Assembly (NCBI RefSeq): GCF_010389155.1
Contig: NC_057762.1
Coordinates: forward strand, 35,462,055 to 35,526,054
DNA length: 64,000 bases
Direction: 5' to 3'
Origin: Erigeron canadensis
Lineage: Eukaryota > Streptophyta > Magnoliopsida > Asterales > Asteraceae
Shown: positions 38,670 to 50,872 of the stretch, in pieces
How the letters are laid out: each line of letters starts with the position of its first letter
Numbering within the stretch: the stretch's first letter is position 1
The notes under the pieces: model-generated
The model's input: only the letters and a program-made list of their open reading frames with translations
What the model was told of the DNA's origin: nothing
The model's database searches: none
Translations under genes and position numbers: made by a program

Positions 38670-39061
38670 AGGGTAACACTCCGGTGAGAACATTCTTAAA
38701 ATAAGAACGGTAAGAACACTTAAAAAACATCATTTTGATGCATTAAAAGTCCATAAAACTAACATAGTGCAGAGCTAATTATCATCATTTAAGTGTTTAA
38801 CAACACATTGATCCGTCAAAATCGAAAAACTCACTTTTTTGGTGGATGCATCATTTTGAAGAATATGCATCCAAGATGGATGCACAAAATAAAAAACATG
38901 ATTTTCTTGATTTTGATAGGCCAATGTGTTGCTATACACTTAAATAATGATAATTAGTTATGCAGTATGTTAGTTTTATGGACTTTTAATGCATCAAAAT
39001 GATGTTTTTTAAGTGATCTCACCGTTCTTATTTTAAGACTGTTCTTATATGATTGTCCCCC
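38670..39061. mobile_element. Foldback MITE, Mutator-like, with about 190-bp inverted arms
   Basis: The two halves are near-complete inverted copies: AACATCATTTTGATGCATTA on the left, its reverse complement on the right. The loop, about 38840-38885, holds GGATGCAT words. A 9-bp direct repeat flanks it (TTGGCTTAC 38661-38669, TTGGCTCAC 39062-39070; one mismatch), the size expected of Mutator-type insertions. No coding capacity. Its transcript would form a long hairpin. Confidence 0.8.
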
Positions 39062-39570
39062 TTGGCTCACATATATAAATATATATAATTTTTTTCTTCT
39101 TTGCAATTTTCTACGGTATATAATTTTTCTAAAAAACCATTGTCACAAGATTCTTCCAATGTCATGGCCTCAAGGAGTCAAGGGTGTGGTTGAACCTTCG
39201 TAAATAGAGTTTTAGTCTGCTTAATTACTAGTGGATTTAATTCTTTCGTCGATTTCTTCCACCATGTTCTCGTCTAGTGATAACGTGCTCCTTTTCCTTA
39301 ATTAAAAGGATTCCTTTTTTTACACGAACAACAGTAGTTATGAACAATAGTTTTGGGGGTGAATAGTGTACTGTGTTTTGAGTGAACATTTGATTTAGGT
39401 GAACATTCACTTCGATTTTTATTTTTATTATAGATGATTGACCCAGAAAATTGCTATGATACTTATAGATACGTAACAAATTAATGCTCGTAACCAGATT
39501 AAACTAACAAACGTATTAGGGATTGATCGACTCTCTCACGATCTATTTTAATTTCAGAAAGATTTACATA
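39062..39570. other. Intergenic, no gene seen
   Basis: AT-rich; a short minus-strand frame at 39237-39479 has no recognisable motif. Confidence 0.45.
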
Positions 39571-39700
39571 TATATCCTAATTTTAAGACATAATTACATA
39601 TATATTCAAAGCATGTTTTAAAAACATTGTATTTATGCATTAAAAATTTGTACTTTGGATAAATATGTAATTATGTCTCTTAAGTAGAGGTAATCCAAAT
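39571..39700. mobile_element. Small AT-rich MITE-like repeat related to 12035-12110
   Basis: TAAGACATAATTACATATAT on the left pairs with ATATGTAATTATGTCTCTTA on the right. The interior matches 12035-12110 in inverse orientation. No target duplication found. Confidence 0.5.
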
Positions 39701-40386
39701 CTCTAAACTATAAACAAATCACTATTATTTCGAGGATACACACATATATTTTTCTTATAATTAAAACAGAAGGTTGTCACTTTTTTAAGCCTAAAATTCT
39801 CTCTTAATTACTCTATAGATTTTTCCTATTATCTAAATTATTTTTATTATTTTTTATTTGTTTATTAAATAAATAATTATATTTGACACTCTACCATAAA
39901 TCTTTTTCTAATCAAAACAAATCATTTTAAATTTTATAGCTATATAATATCCTTAAAATTCTTCAAATAAATTATTATATATACATTATCATCCAATTAC
40001 TTTTTTAAAATACTATATATACAACATAAATTTTTATTAATCATTTCCATTCATATTATTCACCTCCTTCCAATCTTTAACAAACAAACCAATTTCAGTA
40101 AATTTCTTAACAAAAAAACCTACGGTTCTTTTTATATTACTTTATTTTTATTTTTGCTATTTTGTTCGTATTTGTTTATTATTTGATATATTCAATTGTT
40201 ATGTTATTGTTATTTTTCATATATTTTAGTTCAGTTTGTTATCAATTATAGTTTGATTTTAGCTTCCTACTCTATTACAAAAGGGTTTATTCTTTTAAAT
40301 TTGTTTTGTTCATGTTTTGTTACTTTTCATCTGTTTTGTAATTTATTATTTTGATATAACCTTTGATATATACATTTTGAGACTAT
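39701..40386. other. Intergenic, no gene seen
   Basis: AT-rich sequence up to the target site of the gypsy element. Confidence 0.5.
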
Positions 40387-40391
40387 TTGTC

Positions 40392-42776
40392 TGTAACATC
40401 CTAATATTTTTAGGCCAATGAAAATTAACATTTATTTATAGTTTTAACATTAAAATAGTTTTCTAGTATTTTATTTTTAGATACGGGGTTAATTTAGTTG
40501 GAACTTTAGCGGGTAGTGGGGATTTTACCCACTTATATTGTTTAGTTACGTGGCAAAGGAAGGAAGACCAGGCCATTTATTCTTTGATGATTCATAGCTC
40601 CACCACTTGCATTACCATCACCTCGATTCTTCCTTTTTCTCAAGAATTTCTTGTGTGAATGATTCTTATTTCTTTCTAACTCAATCAAATCCTTCGAGAA
40701 AATAACATAATAACAATAATCATAATCCTCAATTAAGGTATTTCAAGTGGGAGAATTGTGGGTGTTGTGTGTGTGTCGACATCTTCATAGGAGGTATTTC
40801 AAGTGGGAGAATTGTGGGTGTTGTGTGTGTGTCGAAATCTTCATATGAGGAAGAAAGAAAACTTTGTAATTCCAATTCTTAATTCTTAAGGTAATAATTT
40901 CTTTTAACCTAGTTTGATTTTAATTTCAAGAATTAGGGTTCATGCAACTATTTTATTTGGAAATTGGGGGTTTTATTGAATTGAGTTAAATTGCTACTAT
41001 ACAAGTTAGGTTCTTGTAATTTAGGGTTTTAATTAGGTTGCATGATAGATTTTGATGGATACTAGTGAGAACAAGCTGGACAGATTCTATCCCTGATCTT
41101 GAAACGAGTTTAACACCACTATGACAGAGTTTTCACTTGTTGAGTCCTATAAAAGAAAATGTACCTAAGTGTGTTAAGAAATTTATGCCACTGGAATGAG
41201 TTAAAAATACGAAGTAGAACTCCAGTTATGAACTTTTGAATTCAGTAGCGTCATGCTAATCTTTCAGCAAAAATGATTCTATGTCAGTTTCTAAAGCGAG
41301 TAAAACTCACGTATTTGGGTCAAATCTTGTGTTGGTACTGAAGATAAAATGTGTTAAAATGTGTTAAGTAGAAATGGCCACTGGAATGAGGTCAAAATAT
41401 TGTGTAGAACTCAAGTTATGGTCATTTGAAGTCAGTAAGGTCAAAGCTGTTTAACAGCAGCAGTTTTGGTTTTTAAAACGACCAGAAGTCACCTTTGAAG
41501 GACAATTCACGTATTGGTCACTAAAGATAAAAGGTAGGTATATGTGTCGTGTAAATTTGGCCACTGGAATCATGTTAAAAGAGTAAGTAGAACTTGAGTT
41601 ACACTCGTTTGAAGGCAGCTTGGTCAAATGATGAAAATGGTACTTTTTGTATGAAAGTGAGCTGACCATATGAAAATAATTTAAGAGATACATGTTATGT
41701 GAACTAACCGAAGATTAATGTAAGAGTGTAAATGATGGGTTGGGTGTTGGAATGCTAGTGATTATGGCTATGTGACCTTATACGTGATGAATGACCATAT
41801 GTGTGTTTTTAATGTGAATTGATAGGTTGATTGCAAATACGTTGTTTTATGGTCATCTTGCAATTGTGGTCGCAAATAAGGTGAGTGTATATGCTTATAA
41901 TCATATTCTTGTTATTTGAGGTTATAGGTGGGTAAATTTCTATGACCCATAGTTGATTGTTTGTAAGAACTAGTAGGTGGGTAAATTCCTACTAGTCATG
42001 TTGTTGTAAGAGCTAATAGGTAGGTAAATTCCTACTAGCCAAATTGATTGTGTGAGCTAGTAGGTGGGTAAATTCCTACTAGCTAAATTGTTTATGAGAG
42101 CTAGTAGGTGGGTAAAGTCCTACTAGTATTATGAATGATATGAATGAGATGACTATCAATTGATATGCTATAATTGATGCACTTTTTTATGGTAACTTGT
42201 TTATGATTGTATGTGTATGCATTCACTAAGCGTTTAGCTTATTCTTTTTAGTTGTTTACCCTTTTTATAGGTTGTCCCGGGTGCGGAAGAAAGTTAAGTA
42301 ATGTAAAGATTGAAGTTAAAGTTGCTTTATGGATATTGGTTGCTTTAGCTAAATGCGGATAATGGTAACGTTGATAGGACCCGTAGAGACCCCTTTGAAC
42401 TATGGCTCATGATACATTGATTGGTTACTTCTATCGAGTCATTTTGTATTAGAAATGTGTTGGATTGTGTTTGAAATGTACCTTTGGAAAACTCTTAATC
42501 CGTAACAGGTTTTGACGATGATTTTACGAATGGGTCATGCCGAAATTTCTAATATTTGTACGTTGTCCTTTATAATGAGTTTTAGGTATAGATATTTGAT
42601 TGAACTCATAAATGTTATGGTCTAAAGTTTGGAATTGAGTTTGAAAGGGTGCAAGTCGTGAAAAGTGTCAAAATCGGGTTTTGATAAATTTGGGCCGAAT
42701 TTTCCCACTGCGCCGCAGTGGGATATTGTTTTAAAAAAAATCATATAATATGGTCGAGTCGAGTTTGGTCCTTACA
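40392..42776 (+). repeat. 5' LTR of the gypsy element
   Basis: 2385 bp. It differs from the 3' LTR by a 56-bp tandem duplication (40737-40792 repeated at 40793-40848) and some 30 small changes, which are absent between 41375 and 42268. It contains the hairpin array at 41922-42127 and a palindrome CCCACTGCGCCGCAGTGGG near the end. Confidence 0.95.
41922..42127. repeat. Hairpin tandem array in the 5' LTR
   Basis: Five units of about 42 bp, each built on CTAGTAGGTGGGTAAATTCC followed by TACTAG, so each unit can fold on itself (CTAGTAGG with CCTACTAG). The same array is at 48352-48557 in the 3' LTR, without a difference. Confidence 0.9.
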
Positions 42777-45700
42777 AGTTGGTAATCAGAGCCAAGGTTT
42801 AAGGGATTTAGGTGTTTTACGAATACATGGATATCTAGACTTAAACCGTAGATGAGACTTGGCCTTATGTGTTTAGTTTGTTTTCCGTGACATATGAAAG
42901 TATTTAACAAATTTGACTTGAGACATAATATAATATGTAATCATAATAATGACTGCAGCATTATTATCATTGTATATTATAATAGCTCAAGTCAAACCCG
43001 TTAAATATGGAAGTATGTTAGCATGAAACTATAAGATTGGAGACCTTGCTTGGTAATGTGATTTTTATTTATAGCCTTGCTTGTTGATTTGTAGGTTCCT
43101 TAGAAAAGCTTGCTTGACTAAATGGTTTGTTGAGCGATAATGATTAAAAATTTGGAATTGATTTTTTGAGTTTAATATGCCATATGATGAATTTAAAGGA
43201 ATGGGATTGATAAATACATGATAAATGTGGAATGTATGTTAATGTGTATTTGTTTGGGTATATGCGAATGTGATAGAGCATAAATTTTTCTTGAATAATC
43301 AGTGATGAGGTCGTAAAAGCAAAAATTTGACATGATTTATAAGTTTAAGAGATGGTTTGTCGTTTATGTAGAAAAAAAAAAGTATGTTGGATAATTGATG
43401 AATGTTGAATGTATGCGAATGAGTTGTGGTTATTATTTAGTGTAAGACCATTGGGTAGTGAGACCCGTGGCATCATTATTGTGTTAAAAGACCATACAAG
43501 TATGATAATAAGAATCAGTTATGCAGTGATATGATTTAATTGGTTGGTTAATGTTGAATGCACATAATATGTGTTAATATAAGGTTGTAGAGTTGTAGAC
43601 TCCTTGTATAATTACGTTTGTTTAGATGATATGTTGAAACATCATACGAGGTATTGCAATGAAAAGTAATTAGGGTAGTAACATGTTTAAATTGGCAAGT
43701 TTAATGTGATGGATGCATGTTAGATGTTAGTATAAAGTCATGGAAATTGCGAATCCTGGTTTTAATATGACTATTTAAGTGTATGTTAAAATGACGAATG
43801 TCTTTTTGATTTTGATTGAAATGTCTTCTTGAACGAGTTTTTTGACTACTTGATGCATGATGATAGACACTAAGATAAAATTTGTATAGTAAGAACATAA
43901 GAATATTATGGTAATAATGAACTTGTAAATGATAAGTATGGTAGTAATGAAGTTAAAACCTAATCTAAAATCTTTGAACCAATTTGTTCTCTTTTTCCGT
44001 CGGGAGCGTGTGATATAATGTTTGAGAATAGATAGGCTAAGCGTGAATGATTCCTAATTTCATGAGAGGAGAAGACGACCCAGTTGAATATTCCTATTAT
44101 AAAGAAAACAATTGTCTTCAGCTTAAAAAAAGAAACGGTCGATTTCTGTTGATACTTTTTCTCGTGCATCTTGATAATCGTTTTATGGCAGTCAAGTCTC
44201 ATGTGTTTGGATCATCGACGCCGAAAGGAAACCACGTTCTACGGCGAATACTCCTGTTGTTCGTGATTTACTCAATGCCTCTTTTTCATGAATTTATTCG
44301 ATCTAGTCATACCCAAGAGGTATAATTTCTTTTCAATAAAATCAAAGATGGTATTATGCGCTTGTGTTTATCTATTCGTGAGCTCGACAAAGTAACAATC
44401 AAAGATGGGTACCCGTTGCCGAAATTTATGTTTTACTCGATCTTTTTCTTACTCTAAGATGAACCTTTGCTTCTTTTAATCATCAACTTAGGGCGCGCGA
44501 TGAAGATGTTTCTGGGAATGATATCTATACTTGTTTTGAGCACTTTGAATTCGTAGTTATGCTCTTCACTTTTATCCATGATTTTGCAATTTCACATGAG
44601 TCTTACGAACCGCAATTGTTTCTGTTGTGTGATAAGTTCGAAATTGTTTCCATTGATGATATTTTTTCTAAAAGTCAACACGGCCACTGAGGTCTTTTAC
44701 TCGAAGTAAAGGAGATACTATAGAAAGGAAAAATTTCATGTCAATTCGTTGGATGAGCGGTCTGATTAGAAGAAGTGTGATCATCTCTATCGTGTGATTA
44801 CCTAAAGGAAGAAATGAGGTTGATTTGGCTTGGTTTAGTGCGGTGTTGAAGTGGAGACAACCTACAAGATCAATATAGATTAGAAGTTTCGTAGTTGTCA
44901 GGTGACAAATGTCGCGTTACTTTCGGCTTTTTGAAGATAGCCTCGCCGTTGACCGAATTAATTAGAAAGAATGTGAAGTGAACTAGGAGAAAAGAATGAG
45001 AAGTTGAACGAAGTACTAAAAGAACTCAAGAAGAATCGTTTCATTCACGGTTTAAAGTCCACTGGAGTTGCTTTCACTTTAAAATTTTAGTGTTTCACAA
45101 GTAAAATGTCAAAATTTACCACTTGTTTTCGATCATACGAGTCTTAAGTGTTTTCTTTTCTTATTGAACAACGAAAACTCAACAACTGTTTAAGGAGTTG
45201 ATTAATTCTTTCAAAGTATTATGGCTATGAAGTTTGGTGTCGCCCTGAGGAGACTCAAGAAAAGATTTTGCAACGAGAACCTAAACTAATGAGAAGTCGA
45301 ATCACACAAAAAAAAAATATATATTTTCTAAATAATTATGCAATCTTACTAGACGTCATGAATGAACTCAGAATCCTCTCTTTAACGAATCAAAGCGAAT
45401 TTGCTCCATGAAACCCTACCAAATTCGAATGCTCACAAGTCAGGAATTGTAGTCATCATTTATGTCGAGAAAGTAGTAGCGAGGCATGGAGTTTCAGTTT
45501 TCAATGTTTCTGGCAGATATGTGCGTTTTGCTTCATGCTTTTAAAGTAAATATTAAGAACGAAATGGACAAGTTGAATGACAAGCACTGCGTATTACCCT
45601 AGAGTGGATGGTCGCGCGAGAGAATCCTCCAAAATTTTAAAGACGTGTTGTGAGCATGAATAGTTGATCTTTGGTGGAACATAGAATTTACACTCATTCC

Positions 45701-46385
45701 TAATAGAATACTCGTATAGCAATTGCTATCGCGCTAGTTTTGGATGTTACCGTGTGGAATGATGCTGGTGGGTTATGTTGATCTCTTGATTTTCGGAGAG
45801 AAGTGGAGTAACTAGAGGTGTACGACATGAGTATCGACTAAGAAAGTTATAGCGATAAGATAACAACTTAAAGAGGGTCGTAATCAGCAAAAATCTTAGG
45901 TGGATAAAAGAGAGAAACTTATCCATATCAAATTTTATATAGATATATATAATATGGAGAAGTGTTTTACGATTCTACACGTGAAGAAGCTAAATCTTGC
46001 TTTAATTGTTCTTTCAGAACACATGCTCGAGACGACGAGATTACTGATTGTTTTTATTTGTCCGAAAAACTTTCAGAAATTATTTCTACCTTTCACGATT
46101 TTTAATTAATGAAGTGTTGTACCGTCAAGGTTGCACCTGTACTTTTAAAAGCAATTAAACTTCAAAATGAGTTTAAATAAAACAATGTTGATGGGTCTTT
46201 GGCCTTGTGATGACATATCTAAGAAGAGTGTAAATCAAGACTATATTATAGTCCAAAGTGCTATGGAAGCATGGAAGAATGTCATATGTGTTAATGGGAA
46301 AATTGAGAGAAAAGCTTTACTGAAATGTCGGCATTAGATGCGGCTTGAATCACGAGGTCGTGATCCGTTACAAGTAGGAGAGAGT
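42777..46385 (+). pseudogene. Decayed gypsy interior (RT and integrase relics)
   Basis: No frame exceeds about 90 codons, but pol text is visible in order. [17 protein letters not shown] and GYPLPK (44344-44430) belong to the RT N-terminal part. FEHFEFVVM (about 44536-44562) and IDDIFSKS (about 44652) correspond to conserved RT motifs, with the catalytic YxDD altered. A DGR.RE...FGGTWNLHS...IEYSYSNCY-like series (about 45595-45740) corresponds to the integrase core end. RT before integrase marks Ty3/gypsy. Frameshifts and stops separate all pieces, so no enzyme is made. No gag zinc knuckle was found. Confidence 0.75.
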
Positions 46386-49234
46386 TATAACATCCTAATA
46401 TTTTTAGGCCAATGAAAATTAATATTTATTATAGTTTTAACATTAAAATAGTTTCCTAGTATTTTATTTTTAGATACGGGGTTAATTTAGTTGGAACTTT
46501 AGCGGGTAGTGGGGACTTTACCCACTTATATTATTTAGTTACGTGGCAAAGGAAGGAAAGACCAGGCCATTTATTCTTTGATGATTCATAGCTCCACCAC
46601 TTGCATTACCATCACCTTGATTCTTCCTTTTTCTCAAGAATTTCTTGTGTGAATGATTCTTATTTCTTTCTAACTAAATCAAATCCTTCGAGAAAATAAC
46701 ATAATAACAATAATCATAATCCTCAATTAAGGTATTTCAAGTGGGAGAATTGTAGGTGTTGTGTGTGTGTCGACATCTTCATAGGAGGAAGGAAGAAAAC
46801 TTTGTAATTCCAATTCTTAATTCTTAAGGTAATAATTTCTTTTAACCTAGTTTGATTTTAATTTCAAGAATTAGGGTTCATGCAACTATTTTATTTGGAA
46901 ATTGGGGGTTTTATTGAATTCAGTTAAATTGCTTCTATACAAGTTAGGGTTCTTGTAATTTAATCAAATTTAGGGTTTTAATTAGGTTGCATGATAGATT
47001 TTGATGGATACTAGTGAGAACAAGCTAGACAGATTCTATCCCTGGTCTTGAAACGAGTTTAACACCACTATGACAAAGTTTTCACTTGTTGAGTCCTAAA
47101 AAGAAAATGTACCTAAGTGTGTTAAGAAAATTATGCCACTGGAATGAGTTAAAAATACGAAGTAGAACTCCAGTTATGAACTTTTGAATTTAGTAGCGTC
47201 ATGCTAATCTTTCAGCAAAAATGATTCTATGTCAGTTTTTAAAGCGAGTAAAACTCACGTATTTGGGTCAAATCTTGTGTTGGTCACTGAAGATAAAATG
47301 TGTTAAAATGTGTTAAGTAGAAGCGGCTGTTTGTACACCAAATCGCATTAGGGTTAAAAAAGGGGTTTTTAGGGGGTTCGAACTATTTGTTGGCGATTCC
47401 CTTATGGTAGAGAGTAAGCCTCTTTACACCAATTGAATAGGGTTTGCGATGTTAGCCGATTAAGATCGTGTTGTTGTGTTGTTTTTTGAGTTTATGTGTG
47501 AATGAAAAATAAGCAGATGAGTCCTCCCCTTGCGAACTCTTTTGAGTCGCTTTTATAGGAGGATCGGGAGAGAGAAACTTGTCAATTGGTTTTTTCCGTG
47601 ATTTTTAGGGATAGATTTAACTTCCCAAATTAATTGGAACTGATCGTCCGCATTTTAGGGAAGAAGAGATTTAGACAATCTCTTTTTTATTCAAATATTA
47701 TTTCCAGTTGGGCGCCTTCCCCACGCAGGTTCCTTCGTAACGCTGTGGGTTAACACTTGTCCGTTTGGTAGGTCTTTCGCAGCGTAATATGGATACACCA
47801 TCAGTGGCCACTGGAATGAGGTCAAAATATTGTGTAGAACTCAAGTTATGGTCATTTGAAGTCAGTAAGGTCAAAGCTGTTTAACAGCAGCAGTTTTGGT
47901 TTTTAAAACGACCAGAAGTCACCTTTGAAGGACAATTCACGTATTGGTCACTAAAGATAAAAGGTAGGTATATGTGTCGTGTAAATTTGGCCACTGGAAT
48001 CATGTTAAAAGAGTAAGTAGAACTTGAGTTACACTCGTTTGAAGGCAGCTTGGTCAAATGATGAAAATGGTACTTTTTGTATGAAAGTGAGCTGACCATA
48101 TGAAAATAATTTAAGAGATACATGTTATGTGAACTAACCGAAGATTAATGTAAGAGTGTAAATGATGGGTTGGGTGTTGGAATGCTAGTGATTATGGCTA
48201 TGTGACCTTATACGTGATGAATGACCATATGTGTGTTTTTAATGTGAATTGATAGGTTGATTGCAAATACGTTGTTTTATGGTCATCTTGCAATTGTGGT
48301 CGCAAATAAGGTGAGTGTATATGCTTATAATCATATTCTTGTTATTTGAGGTTATAGGTGGGTAAATTTCTATGACCCATAGTTGATTGTTTGTAAGAAC
48401 TAGTAGGTGGGTAAATTCCTACTAGTCATGTTGTTGTAAGAGCTAATAGGTAGGTAAATTCCTACTAGCCAAATTGATTGTGTGAGCTAGTAGGTGGGTA
48501 AATTCCTACTAGCTAAATTGTTTATGAGAGCTAGTAGGTGGGTAAAGTCCTACTAGTATTATGAATGATATGAATGAGATGACTATCAATTGATATGCTA
48601 TAATTGATGCACTTTTTTATGGTAACTTGTTTATGATTGTATGTGTATGCATTCACTAAGCGTTTAGCTTATTCTTTTTAGTTGTTTACCCTTTTTATTG
48701 GTTGTCCCGAGTGCGGAAGAAAGTTAAGTAATGTAAAAATTGAAGTTAAAGTTGCTTTATGGATATTGGTTGCTTTAGCTAAATGCGGATAATGGTAACG
48801 TTGATAGGACCCGTAGAGACCCCTTTGAACTATGGCTCATGATACATTGATTGGTTACTTCTATCGAGTCATTTTGTATTAGAAATGTGTTGGATTGTGT
48901 TTGAAATGTACCTTTGGAAAACTCTTAATCCGTAACAGGTTTTGACGATGATTTTACGAATGGGTCATGCCGAAATTTCTAATATTTGTACGTTGTCCTT
49001 TATAATGAGTTTTGGGTATAGATATTTGATTGAACTCATAAATGTTATGGTCTAAAGTTTGGAATTGAGTTTGAAAGGGTGCAAGTCGTGAAAAGTGTCA
49101 AAATCGGGTTTTGATAAATCTGGACCGAATTTTCCCACTGCGCCGCAGTGAGAGGATTCAGCCCCACTGCGCCGCAGTGGGATATTGTTTAAAAAAAATC
49201 ATTTAAAATGGTCGAGTCAAGTTTGGTCCTTACA
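46386..49234 (+). repeat. 3' LTR of the gypsy element, with nested solo LTR
   Basis: 2849 bp including a 476-bp insertion (47328-47803). The first dinucleotide is TA instead of TG. Near the end, the CACTGCGCCGCAGTG palindrome is present twice, in a roughly 30-bp duplication that the 5' LTR lacks. Confidence 0.95.
47328..47803 (+). mobile_element. Solo LTR of a short LTR element (same family as 58298-59451)
   Basis: It starts TGTTTGTACACCAAATCG and ends GGATACACCATCA, and is absent from the 5' LTR of the host element. GCGGC/GTGGC (47323-47327, 47804-47808) forms a 5-bp target duplication with one change. Text such as TTGTTGGCGATTCCC, TTAGCCGATTAAGATCGTG and ATATTATTTCC is shared with both LTRs at 58298-59451. 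Confidence 0.88.
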
Positions 49235-49284
49235 TTGTCCATCCGACGAACCCAAAAACTAGTATGTATGTATGTATATATATA

Positions 49285-49490
49285 TAGAGTTTGGATATTG
49301 TAAAACAAGTATTAAAGTAAAACAAATAAGATAAGATCTTGACCCTTAGATCATCGTTAAATTGATGCACGAAGATCCACGAAGCAATTGATGCAAGATG
49401 ATTCTCTTGATGCACGGTGATTTACAGTGAAGAGAAACCAATTGTTTTATTTGTTTTACCTTAATATTTATTGTATTTTACCTAAAACAC
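49285..49490. mobile_element. Small MITE-like inverted-repeat element
   Basis: GTATTAAAGTAAAACAAATA on the left pairs with the inverted TTTATTTGTTTTACCTTAAT on the right. The middle has repeated TTGATGCA.GA words. A clean target duplication is obscured by AT runs. Confidence 0.55.
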
Positions 49491-49566
49491 ATATATATGT
49501 AGTAAATATATTAGGATTATGTATACATATAGTTTTAAAACTCAAATATATATATATATATATATA

Positions 49567-50047
49567 TCTATTAAAAGAGTAGTTATCCTAATATTTTAAA
49601 ACCTCTTTCAATTTAAAGCTATTTTTAAAAATTAACACATAAGCTTTTATCCATTGTGTCATTTTTATAAATTTTTATAATAATTATCTTATTTAAACAT
49701 ATTTAATGAATTCGAAAAATTCTATATATGGCAAAGATATTTTAATAAATTCTCATCAAATATAAATAATAATAAACTATTTTGGGGTTTATGGAATTTG
49801 TTATGGTCATCGTTTGATTTTGACAAAAAAAAAAAATTTATTTAGATTTTTACATGTATAGTCAACTTAACCAGGTTCAATAAAATTATTAACATGTAAG
49901 TTTGTTTGTTACTCACGCATATAAATTATACTCGGTAATTTATAAATAAATTTTTTATCATTAAACCAATTCTTTTTATTATCCGTGTTAAAATTATTTT
50001 CAAAAAATAAATTTAATAACCGCACATCGTGCGGGTAAAACACCTAG
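49567..50047 (+). mobile_element. Non-autonomous Helitron
   Basis: It starts TCTATTAAAAGAGTAG after an A. It ends with a perfect 6-bp hairpin CCGCAC-ATC-GTGCGG (50020-50034), then GTAAAACAC, CTAG and T. Both ends fit the Helitron rule (insertion between A and T, no target duplication). AT dinucleotide runs lie on both sides, so it landed in a microsatellite. 481 bp, non-coding. Confidence 0.85.
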
Positions 50048-50870
50048 TATATATATATATATATATATATTTGAGTTTTTTTAGCTATAGGTATAGATAA
50101 TCCTAATTTCTTATAAGATTAAATAAGATCCTAATAAGGAAAATTATATATCCTAGCTACTAATATATAGTTGGGAGAACTTTTAGGTAAACTATTTTGG
50201 AGAATTTAATTTATTATTATTTTTTCAATAAAAAAAATGATAAAACTTCTTAATAAATATCTTAATAATTTTTTAAAAAATATGTAAGCACGACAAGTGT
50301 AAGATTATGTGTTACCAACCAAGTAGGGTGTTTGGACTTTGGATGTACAGTTCTCTGTTCAACAAGTTCAACATGATAGGATATTGTAATTTCAAAATAG
50401 AGATTAGCCCACTTAAAGTGTTTGGGCAAGGTGGTTATATGATTGTGATCTTTTCTTGGACAATTATTTTAGTCATGCCATTTGAGATAAATCGATAATT
50501 GATACAACTGGGCCTTCATGTCGAATAGTCGATATCCTTAGTTAGGTTAACCCATCAACATCTGGCCTTTTGATATTTAGGTGAACCATCAATTAATATG
50601 ATGTGTTCAAATTTCAGTCGAGAGTCGAGACATACATGGAATACAAATTGTATAACACTGTCAGAGAGTATCTTCTTAGAAAATTACGGAGTAATATTAT
50701 AAATTTGGGTAATATACGATATTACGACTTTTACACATAATCGAAACACCAAAAAATCTGAGTGTCTTAACCTACAAAAGAAAGAAAGTTTACATGATCT
50801 TTTATAAAGTATAATTATAATTATAATTTAAAGTGGTTATTAGATATATACGAGTAATACACTTCAATTG
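50048..50870. other. Intergenic, no gene seen
   Basis: An AT microsatellite (about 50048-50071), then AT-rich DNA. The 63-codon frame at 50307 has no motif. Confidence 0.5.
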
Positions 50871-50872
50871 AA

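Larger units (their letters stand above)
40392..49234 (+). mobile_element. Complete Ty3/gypsy-derived LTR retrotransposon, non-autonomous
   Basis: Two long LTRs (40392-42776 and 46386-49234) begin TGTAAC (TATAAC in the second) and end GTCCTTACA. A 5-bp duplication TTGTC flanks the whole element (40387-40391 and 49235-49239). A tRNA-Met-type primer site TGGTAATCAGAGCC starts at 42780, and a purine tract AAGTAGGAGAG precedes the 3' LTR. The 3.6-kb interior keeps decayed gypsy RT and integrase text but no long frame. A solo LTR of another family sits in the 3' LTR. Confidence 0.95.

Noticed and set aside
41922..42127. Palindromic repeats with spacers resembling a CRISPR array
   Set aside because: Plant retrotransposon LTR, spacers are similar to each other, no cas genes; a hairpin tandem repeat.
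42777..46385. A functional host gene inside the gypsy interior
   Set aside because: All readable pieces match gypsy pol order, with stops between them.
41451..48123. Two identical 80-codon minus-strand frames (41451-41693, 47881-48123)
   Set aside because: They are identical because they lie in the identical LTR tract, not because a protein is conserved.
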